Assembly: GCF_026410505.1 (NCBI RefSeq)
Contig: NZ_JAPMIU010000006.1
Span: 124,001 to 188,000, forward strand
Source of the DNA: Frateuria hangzhouensis
GTDB lineage: Bacteria; Pseudomonadota; Gammaproteobacteria; Xanthomonadales; Rhodanobacteraceae
Length of the DNA stretch: 64,000 nt
Reading direction: 5' to 3'
The translations under genes and the position numbers were made by a program. Positions 57,049 through 64,000 of this stretch are shown here, in pieces. Within the stretch, counting starts at the first letter, position 1, and each line of letters begins with the position of its first letter. A model generated the notes under the pieces. It was not told the origin of the DNA. It ran no database searches and saw nothing but the letters and a program-made list of their open reading frames with translations.

Positions 57049-57129
57049 CGCGCAGTGAGCGGGAGAAGGGTTGCCGTCATGGCCAGTCGGCCATCGACGT
57101 CACCCGTACCCGTCATCGATCCTCGAAGG

Positions 57130-57205
<76 letters not shown>

Positions 57206-57280
57206 ATGGTGAATCGGAAGCGGAAGCGGGAGCCGGAACCGGTCAGCGCAGCATGCGCTCTTCCGATTCGCGGCTCCCGT
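57206..57280. repeat. GGAAGCGGGAGCCG-type repeat between tufB and tRNA-Trp
   Basis: GAATCGGAAG and GCGGGAGCCG (about 57211-57236) have partner segments CTTCCGATTC and CGGCTCCCG (about 57260-57279). The arrangement suggests a long imperfect hairpin, related in style to 31068-31128 and 53085-53162. Confidence 0.55.
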
Positions 57281-57298
57281 ATTTTCCACAAGAACAGC

Positions 57299-58489
<1,191 letters not shown>

Positions 58490-58516
58490 GCGCGTTAAAC
58501 CCCGATGGAGTCAATG

Positions 58517-58558
58517 AAAAAAAGAAAACCTGCCGTAGGTCGGAGCGACCGGCGGCAG
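58517..58558 (-). terminator. Intrinsic-terminator-like hairpin between tRNA-Thr and tufB
   Basis: On the minus strand CTGCCG (cc) GGTC loop GACC (ta) CGGCAG forms a stem with one internal loop, followed by GGTTTTCTTTTTTTC, a long T run. Only about 27 bases separate it from the tufB ATG, with no room for another promoter, so tufB depends on read-through. Confidence 0.8.
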
Positions 58559-58569
58559 CCGCGTGAGAT

Positions 58570-58644
<75 letters not shown>

Positions 58645-58724
58645 GAAGTACTTTCAGCCATCTTCCATGACAGCGACGAGTAGACCGGCATCCGGCCGGA
58701 CTCTGAAACCTGCGACGAGGTCAA

Positions 58725-58798
<74 letters not shown>

Positions 58799-58843
58799 CT
58801 GAAACTCCCGCTCGAAAGCGGGCCTTGCGCGGAACTCGTCTGA

Positions 58844-58929
58844 TGGTGGAGGGAGGTGGATTCGAACCACCGAAGGCGTAAGCCAGCAGATTTACAGTCT
58901 GCCCCCGTTGGCCGCTTGGGTATCCCTCC
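58844..58929 (-). tRNA. tRNA-Tyr (GTA)
   Basis: This is an 86-base class II tRNA with a long variable arm, encoded CCA, anticodon loop CTGTAAA (GTA), and acceptor GGAGGGA/TCCCTCC. First tRNA of the tufB operon, equivalent to tyrU. The thrU gene that precedes it in E. coli is absent. Confidence 0.97.
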
Positions 58930-58943
58930 AACAAAGAACGCCT

Positions 58944-58972
58944 ATTTTCGCGAGCGCCCCACGATGTGTCAA
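58944..58972 (-). promoter_or_regulatory. tRNA-tufB operon promoter
   Basis: Minus-strand consensus TTGACA (58967-58972) lies 17 bases from GAAAAT (58944-58949). The start would be near 58937, eight bases before tRNA-Tyr. There is a GC-rich discriminator (GGCG), as expected for stringently controlled stable RNA promoters. Confidence 0.88.
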
Positions 58973-59163
58973 CAGTTTGCGACGGCTTAATTCGTCGTCG
59001 CGTCGCCGGATGGCTCGATTTGCCGTGGCCGGCGAACATCGGCAACGCCGCGCGCACCCCGGGCGCCTCGGCCTGGCGTGGAAACGGACCGGATGGTTGC
59101 GGTCGCTTGCGCCGCGCACACGCCATCGCCATATGGTGCGGAGGCCTTCCGGAAGCACCCGCC

Positions 59164-59601
59164 ATGACCGCACCGCTGACCGTTCCCTGCCCGCATTGCA
59201 GTGCGCTCAACCGCATTCCGCCCGAGCGCCTGGCCGAGCATCCGGTGTGTGGGCGATGCAAGCAGGCATTGTTCGAGGGTCGGCCGGTCGAATTGACCGC
59301 AAGCAACTTCAATGCGGTCGCCGGCCGCGGCGACTTGCCGGTGCTGGTCGACTTCTGGGCTCCCTGGTGCGGCCCGTGCCTCGGTTTCGCGCCCGTGTTC
59401 GCGGAGGCGGCCCGCCATTTCGAGCCACGCCTGCGCCTGGCCAAGGTGGACACCGAGGCACAGCCGCAACTGGCGCAGCGCTTCGGCATCCGCAGCATCC
59501 CCACGCTGGCCCTGCTCAGGGAGGGTCGCGAGATCGCCCGACAGTCCGGCGCTTTGAACGCCGCCCAACTTCGCCAGTTCGTCGACGGCACGCTGCGTTA
59601 G
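59164..59601 (+). CDS. trxC: Thioredoxin 2 (zinc-binding TrxC)
   Basis: This 145-residue cytoplasmic thioredoxin has a preceding zinc ribbon (Cys9, Cys12, Cys29, Cys32: CPHC and CGRC) and the active site WCGPC (Cys69/Cys72), with IPT as the cis-Pro. Length is near E. coli TrxC (139). ATG 59164 is chosen since the zinc ribbon begins right after it; the longer open frame upstream overlaps the tRNA promoter. In E. coli it is OxyR-induced; no OxyR site was identified here. Confidence 0.95.
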   Translation: MTAPLTVPCPHCSALNRIPPERLAEHPVCGRCKQALFEGRPVELTASNFNAVAGRGDLPVLVDFWAPWCGPCLGFAPVFAEAARHFEPRLRLAKVDTEAQPQLAQRFGIRSIPTLALLREGREIARQSGALNAAQLRQFVDGTLR

Positions 59602-59629
59602 CACCGACTGCGCCAACGCCGGATGCCCA

Positions 59630-59980
59630 CTACCTTGCCGGGCAGCACCGATCGCTGTCGGCTGGCGCCTGCGCGCGGTCGTCCATGCCGTAATCGCGCA
59701 GCACCGCCGCCACGCGCAACCGGTAATCTGCGAAGACGTCGGCCCGGCCTTGGCGCTGCACGGCACGGTGCGGTCCGTGCTGGCGCCAGCGCGCAACTGC
59801 CTCTTCGTCACGCCAGAACGAGAGCGACAACAGCTTGTCCGGGTTGCCCAGGCTGCGGAAGCGCTCGATGGAGATGAAACCGTCGATGTGTTCGAGCTCC
59901 GGCCGCAGGCCCGCGGCCAGGGTGAGGTAGCGCTCGGCCTGACCATCGCCCACTACCGCTTCGAAGATCACCGCGATCAT
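59630..59980 (-). CDS. Antibiotic biosynthesis monooxygenase (ABM) domain protein
   Basis: This 116-residue protein resembles small heme-degrading or quinol monooxygenases of the dimeric alpha-beta barrel fold. It begins MIAVIFEAVVGDGQAERYLT and has the HIDGFISIERFRSLGNPDKLLSLSFWRDEEAVARWR core. It may cleave or protect aromatic substrates, but no specific function can be given. Its start overlaps the upstream hydrolase stop by four bases (ATGA), so the two are co-translated. Confidence 0.8.
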   Translation of the reverse strand: MIAVIFEAVVGDGQAERYLTLAAGLRPELEHIDGFISIERFRSLGNPDKLLSLSFWRDEEAVARWRQHGPHRAVQRQGRADVFADYRLRVAAVLRDYGMDDRAQAPADSDRCCPAR

Positions 59981-61002
59981 CGGAGCGCCTCCGCCGCACT
60001 GATGAACGCATCCACGCTCTGGTAGAGCGAACGGCGCGCGCTCTCCAGATGCATCACGTGCGTGCCGTGATCGATGCGCAACCGCCAACGCAGTGGGCTG
60101 CCGGTGAACCCGGCGAGGAACGGCGCAGCCGAAGCATCGTCGACCACGGTGTCGTGGTCGCCATAGACCAAGAACACCGGCACGCCGACGCGGCTGGCCA
60201 GATACGGATAGCGGCCTGCCCTGGCGTCGGCGATGTCTGCCACCGGCCCGGACGGGATGCGCAGTTGCCCAGGCGGATCGCCCGCGACGCGCGGCGCGGA
60301 GGCCTCGAAGCGCTCCGACCAACCAGCGTCCACCGCCGGCTCCAGCAGAACCATGCCGTGCGGCAACACATCGACGTAGCGCAGCTGGCGATAGCGGGCC
60401 TGCGCGGTGATGCCCCACCACGCCGTGCCGACCTGCTCCATCTGCCGGCGACCGACCGGCACGACCGGTCCGAACAGAGTGAGCGAAGCGAGCTCCGGGG
60501 GTTGCGTGGAGGCATAGGCTGCGGCGGAGATGGTGCCCCATGAATGGGCCACCAGGTGGACCTGCTCGATGCCATGGACGGAGCGCAGATGGGCGACGGC
60601 GAGCGCGAGCTGGGCGGCCGCTTCCGGAGCGCGCGTCACCGGCACGCCCGTTTCGGCGCCGACCATCGCGGGTGGGCGGCTGGACGCGCCGAAACCGAGG
60701 AAATCCAGGCCGCAGGCCAGGTATCCGCGGCTGGCCATGAACGCCATCCAGGAATCGTTTTGCGCGAACTCGAAGCCGGCGGCAAGCATCGTGGGGAAGC
60801 TCGCGCCATGGACGAACAGCACGCTGCGACCGGTGGGTTGCGCAGGCGCCATGCAATGCAGGGCGATCCGCTGCATGGGCGCCCGCGGCACGGCCAGGCG
60901 GGTGGTGACGATCTGCGCGGCGGATAGCAGGCTGGCGATCAGGATGGCGGACATGACGAAAATCCATCTGGGTGGAAGCCACCATGCTGGCCGCTCAGCC
61001 AC
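59977..61002 (-). CDS. Alpha/beta hydrolase, membrane-anchored or exported
   Basis: This 341-residue hydrolase has an N-terminal hydrophobic segment (about 11-30, IFVMSAILIASLLSAAQIV) that could be a signal or anchor. The catalytic triad is Ser in AHSWGT (near 160), Asp in VYGDHDTVV and His in GTHVMH. An oxyanion segment VHGASFPT is also present. The substrate is unknown. ATG 61002 gives the longest form; ATG 17 codons later is possible. It is coupled to the ABM gene. Confidence 0.85.
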   Translation of the reverse strand: MAERPAWWLPPRWIFVMSAILIASLLSAAQIVTTRLAVPRAPMQRIALHCMAPAQPTGRSVLFVHGASFPTMLAAGFEFAQNDSWMAFMASRGYLACGLDFLGFGASSRPPAMVGAETGVPVTRAPEAAAQLALAVAHLRSVHGIEQVHLVAHSWGTISAAAYASTQPPELASLTLFGPVVPVGRRQMEQVGTAWWGITAQARYRQLRYVDVLPHGMVLLEPAVDAGWSERFEASAPRVAGDPPGQLRIPSGPVADIADARAGRYPYLASRVGVPVFLVYGDHDTVVDDASAAPFLAGFTGSPLRWRLRIDHGTHVMHLESARRSLYQSVDAFISAAEALR

Positions 61003-61059
61003 GGATCGGTTTCGGGCTCCAGCGAAACATCCGTGCCGGTTCCGCGAAAGCTTGCTTCG

Positions 61060-62616
61060 CTACGAGCTGCACGAAAGCATCGAACACCCTGCCCGCTGCC
61101 GGGCCCATTCCGGTCGCTTCTGCGCAAAACGTTCTCGCCCGGGCTGGTCGTCGTACGGATGGCGCATGACGTCCAGCAATTCGTGCACCCGCGCGTAATC
61201 GCCCTGCTCGGCAAGATCGATCGCTTCCTGCGCCAGGTAGTTGCGCAACACGTATTTCGGGTTGGCGAGCCGCATGCGTTCCTGCCGCTGCCCGGCCGGC
61301 AAGGGGTCCTCGCGCAGGCGCGCGGCATAACGCTCGAGCCAATTGCGCAGCATCGGCTCGGCGGCCAGTCGCCTGGCCGGGTCGTAGCAGGCGCCTTCCA
61401 GCAAAGCCGGCGAAGGCGCCTGTGGGTCAAAGCCGATCAACGCGCGCCAGGTGAGGGTCATGTCCGCCGAGGCCTCGCGCATCCACGCGTGCAGATCGTC
61501 ACGCAGGGTCAGGTCCTCGTCGCGGGCTTGTGCCAGGCCGAGCTTGGCGGCCACGTTGGCGCGGTCGGCGGCCTCCCACGCGGCCACGTAGCGATCGAGC
61601 CCCACCTGCAGCGGCGCCACGTCCGCGAACAAGGGCGAGAGCGCGCAGGCCAGCCGGGTCAGGTTCCACCAGGCCACGTTCGGCTGCTGGCCAAAGCGGT
61701 AGCGGCGGCGCGTCGCATCGGTGGTGTTGGGCGTCCAGTCCGGATCGTAATCGTCGATCCAGCCGTAGGGGCCGTAGTCGATGGTGAGGCCGAGGATGGA
61801 CATGTTGTCGGTATTCATCACGCCGTGGACGAAACCCACGCGCATCCACTGCGCCAGCAACCGCGCGGTGCGCTCGCAGACCTCGCCGAACCAGTCTGCG
61901 TAGAGCGCCTCGCCCTCCCCGCGCAGCTGCGGGAAGTCGCGCCGGATGGTGAAGTCGGCCAGTTGCCGCAAGAGTACCGTGTCGTTGCGCGCGTAAGGCA
62001 GCTCGAAATGGCCGAAGCGGATGAACGAGGGCGCCACGCGGCAGACGATCGCGCCCGGTTCTTCGCGTGGGTGGCCGTCGTAGAACATGTCGCGCACCAC
62101 CACCTCGCCGGTCTCGACCAGGCACAGCGCACGCGTGGTCGGAATGCCGAGGTGGTGCATCGCTTCGCTGCAGAGAAATTCGCGGATGGACGAGCGCAGC
62201 ACCGCGCGGCCGTCCGCTCCGCGCGAATACGGCGTGGGGCCGGCGCCCTTCAGCTGCAGTTCCCAGCGCTGGCCGCGTGCGTCGAGCACTTCGCCCAGCG
62301 AGATCGCGCGACCGTCACCGAGCTGTCCGGCCCACGCGCCGAACTGGTGCCCGCCATAGTTGCTCGCCCAAGGCTGCATGCCCTCCAGCAAAGCGTTGCC
62401 GCCGAAGACCTGCGCCAGGCGCTCGCTGCGCATGCCGGCTTCGTCCAGGCCGAGCACGCCGGCCATCTCCGCGGACCACGCAACCACCCGCGGCGACGCC
62501 ACCGGCGTCGGTTCGACGTGCGACCAACCGGCGCCTTCCACCTGGCGCACCCGCGGCCCGCTTTCGGGATCGCCGGGAAGCTCGCGCACGAACGCGTTGT
62601 CGAATGCAAAACGCAT
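61060..62616 (-). CDS. selO: SelO/YdiU protein adenylyltransferase (pseudokinase fold)
   Basis: This 518-residue enzyme (E. coli about 478) transfers AMP to Ser/Thr/Tyr of proteins, in E. coli those involved in redox homeostasis. It begins MRFAFDNAFVRELPGDPESG and has NYGGHQFGAWAGQLGDGRA (ATP-binding), VHGVMNTDNMSILGLTIDYGPYGWID (catalytic Asn/Asp region) and FIRFGHFELP. It ends MLSCSS, matching the redox-active C-terminal Cys of bacterial SelO; it has Cys and no Sec codon. It is a single gene 57 bases upstream of the hydrolase start. Confidence 0.95.
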   Translation of the reverse strand: MRFAFDNAFVRELPGDPESGPRVRQVEGAGWSHVEPTPVASPRVVAWSAEMAGVLGLDEAGMRSERLAQVFGGNALLEGMQPWASNYGGHQFGAWAGQLGDGRAISLGEVLDARGQRWELQLKGAGPTPYSRGADGRAVLRSSIREFLCSEAMHHLGIPTTRALCLVETGEVVVRDMFYDGHPREEPGAIVCRVAPSFIRFGHFELPYARNDTVLLRQLADFTIRRDFPQLRGEGEALYADWFGEVCERTARLLAQWMRVGFVHGVMNTDNMSILGLTIDYGPYGWIDDYDPDWTPNTTDATRRRYRFGQQPNVAWWNLTRLACALSPLFADVAPLQVGLDRYVAAWEAADRANVAAKLGLAQARDEDLTLRDDLHAWMREASADMTLTWRALIGFDPQAPSPALLEGACYDPARRLAAEPMLRNWLERYAARLREDPLPAGQRQERMRLANPKYVLRNYLAQEAIDLAEQGDYARVHELLDVMRHPYDDQPGRERFAQKRPEWARQRAGCSMLSCSS

Positions 62617-62720
62617 GCACGCATGATCGCACGCACACCCGCCATTGAGCGTTCACACGTTGCCCGGATGCGAACACGAACGTTTAGCGCATGACCCGGC
62701 TCGAGGGCCCATACTGACGC

Positions 62721-63059
62721 GTGAACAACGATATCGAAAACGATCCCTACGCCGAGAGCGTCGACCCTTCCGTGCAATGCACCGCCTGCGATGCCGTCTG
62801 CTGCCGGCTGACCGTGGTGCTGATGCCCGACGACCACGTGCCCGAATGGCTGGTGGCGCATGACGACCACGGCCTGGCGACGCTCGCCAAGGGCGAAGAC
62901 GGCTGGTGTGCCGCGGTCGATCCGAACACGTCGCGCTGCACCATCTACACGCAGCGTCCGGCGATCTGCCGCAAGTACGCGATGGGCAGCCCGGGTTGCC
63001 GCGACGAGCGGCGCAAGTGGTACGGCGAGCGGTTGCCCACGCCGGTGCGACTGGTCTAG
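62721..63059 (+). CDS. YkgJ-family cysteine-cluster protein (putative Fe-S or zinc binding)
   Basis: This is a 112-residue protein with the family cysteines: QCTACDAVCCRL near 20, GWC near 63, RCTIYTQRPAICRKY near 75-87 and GSPGC. It likely binds a metal or Fe-S cluster. GTG 62721 is the start. Its stop TAG shares CTAG with the stop of convergent rsuA (63056-63059). Confidence 0.85.
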   Translation: MNNDIENDPYAESVDPSVQCTACDAVCCRLTVVLMPDDHVPEWLVAHDDHGLATLAKGEDGWCAAVDPNTSRCTIYTQRPAICRKYAMGSPGCRDERRKWYGERLPTPVRLV

Positions 63060-63784
63060 CCGGGCACGCCGGCGTCCGGTGCCGGCGGTTCGAAGGCGCG
63101 GGCGATGGCGTCCGCGTCGAGCGCCCGCCACTGGCCCGGCGCCAACCCCTCCAGCGTCAGCCGCCCGATCGCCACGCGCTCGAGCGCTTCGACGTGGTTG
63201 CCGCTGGCGGCGAACATCCGGCGCACCTGGTGATAGCGCCCTTCGGTGACGGTCAGCCGCGCCCGTCGCGGCGCGAGCACGGTCAACTGCGCCGGCGCCA
63301 GCGGCGTGGTTTCCGATTCCAGCATCAGCGTGCCGCTGGCGAACAGCGCGCCTTCGTCGCCGCGCAGGTCGCGGGCGAGCGCGGCTTCGTACACCTTGGC
63401 GACGTTCGCCCTGGGCGAAATGATCCGGTGCAGCAGCGCGCCGTCGTCGGTCAGCAGCAACATGCCGGAGGTATCGCGATCGAGCCGGCCGACCGTGGAC
63501 AACGCCGGATCGCGCCGGCGCCAGCGCGGCGGCAGCAGATCGTAGACCAGGCGGCCGGCGTCCTTGCGCGAGCAGGTGTAGCCAGTGGGCTTGTGCATCA
63601 GCAGCACCAGGCCGGCAGGCGGATCAAGCGGCTCGCCGTCGATGCGGACGTCGCCGTGCACGGTCCTGTCGTCGGTATAGAGCACGTCGCCCGCCGCGTC
63701 CGTGACCCGCCCCTCGCGGAACAGCTGCATGACGTCCCGGCGGCTGCCGTAGCCGAGGTTGGCGATCAGGCGCACGAGCTTCAT
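63056..63784 (-). CDS. rsuA: 16S rRNA pseudouridine-516 synthase-type RsuA
   Basis: This 242-residue pseudouridine synthase has an N-terminal S4-like RNA-binding domain (MKLVRLIANLGYGSRRDVMQ) and the catalytic motif GRLDRDTSGMLLLTDDG with the nucleophile Asp. A KVYEAALARD segment and GRYHQVRRMF complete the family pattern. RsuA length in E. coli is 231. Its start overlaps the stop of the upstream methyltransferase gene (ATGA, 63781-63784), suggesting co-translated rRNA modification genes. Confidence 0.92.
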   Translation of the reverse strand: MKLVRLIANLGYGSRRDVMQLFREGRVTDAAGDVLYTDDRTVHGDVRIDGEPLDPPAGLVLLMHKPTGYTCSRKDAGRLVYDLLPPRWRRRDPALSTVGRLDRDTSGMLLLTDDGALLHRIISPRANVAKVYEAALARDLRGDEGALFASGTLMLESETTPLAPAQLTVLAPRRARLTVTEGRYHQVRRMFAASGNHVEALERVAIGRLTLEGLAPGQWRALDADAIARAFEPPAPDAGVPG

Positions 63785-64000
63785 GCGCGCACCGCCTCGA
63801 TCACCTTGAATCCTTCCTGCATCGCCACCGTGCGTACCCGCGCAAAGCGCGACGCGAGCGTGGATTCATAAGGCAGGTGCCGGTTGGCGACCAGCCACAG
63901 CCGGCCACCTGGCTGCAAGGCATCGGCGGCCGCCTCGATGAAGGCGCGGCCCAGCGCGGGCAGGTCCGCGCGGCCCTGGTGGAAAGGCGGGTTGCTCACG
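63781..64000 (-). CDS. rsmC: rRNA (guanine) methyltransferase, RsmC-like, C-terminal fragment
   Basis: About 73 residues are visible; the start lies past the window edge. The N6/N2-methyltransferase motif NPPFHQG, the LQPGGRLWLVANRHLPYEST strand and VRTVAMQEGFKVIEA match the RsmC/RlmG family, which methylates a guanine of 16S or 23S rRNA. It overlaps rsuA, so the pair likely modifies the small subunit. Confidence 0.8.
   Translation of the reverse strand, partial: VSNPPFHQGRADLPALGRAFIEAAADALQPGGRLWLVANRHLPYESTLASRFARVRTVAMQEGFKVIEAVRA

Noticed and set aside
61060-62616. Possible selenoprotein form of SelO
   Set aside because: The C-terminus ends SCSS with Cys, as in E. coli; no TGA read-through is needed.

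Overview
The window is a stretch of GC-rich gammaproteobacterial chromosome, most likely from the Xanthomonadales and probably Rhodanobacteraceae (Rhodanobacter, Dyella or Frateuria-like). This is an inference. It rests on a 1386-residue RpoB that is longer than the enterobacterial protein, the absence of rpmJ after secY, the tRNA-Tyr/Gly/Thr-tufB-tRNA-Trp-secE-nusG order, GTAG-headed REP elements, and a class II DAHP synthase beside dsbB.

Positions 1-25,200 are a mosaic of housekeeping and accessory genes. The envelope/processing block tldD (partial), yhdP and rng is split by a membrane fatty-acid hydroxylase/sterol-desaturase gene on the opposite strand. Next come an OmpR/QseC-type two-component system, an MscS-family channel, a three-gene chain (PP-loop ATPase, Mug-like glycosylase, small exported protein) and a 1627-residue autotransporter with tandem passenger repeats. 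After these lie a two-gene multiheme cytochrome c operon, a secreted amidase overlapping a GDCCVxC mini-protein gene, a short extra signal peptidase I, an orphan membrane protein with an HExxH-like motif, a class II DAHP synthase and DsbB.

Positions 25,250-58,930 are one long, all-minus-strand transcription/translation superoperon. In transcription order it runs tRNA-Tyr, tRNA-Gly, tRNA-Thr, tufB, tRNA-Trp, secE, nusG, then rplKAJL-rpoBC, then str (rpsL, rpsG, fusA, tufA), then S10-spc-alpha (rpsJ to rplQ). I find good sigma70-like promoters before tRNA-Tyr, rplK, rpsL and rpsJ. A hairpin, often intrinsic-terminator-like, lies between promoter and first protein gene in every one of these units, and two more lie between rplL and rpoB. 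A strong terminator separates tufA from rpsJ and another ends the cluster after rplQ. The two tuf genes encode the same protein and differ by only about five synonymous bases by eye.

Positions 58,930-64,000 hold trxC, an ABM monooxygenase/alpha-beta hydrolase pair, selO, a YkgJ-type cysteine-cluster gene, rsuA and the 3' part of an rsmC-like methyltransferase gene.

Repeats of at least two kinds are scattered through intergenic DNA, including inside the essential operons: GTAG-headed REP/BIME elements and GGGAATCGGGA-type inverted repeats. No phage, insertion sequence, CRISPR array or defence island is visible. The observation I consider most worth testing is the recurrent promoter-hairpin-gene arrangement in the ribosomal/transcription cluster.
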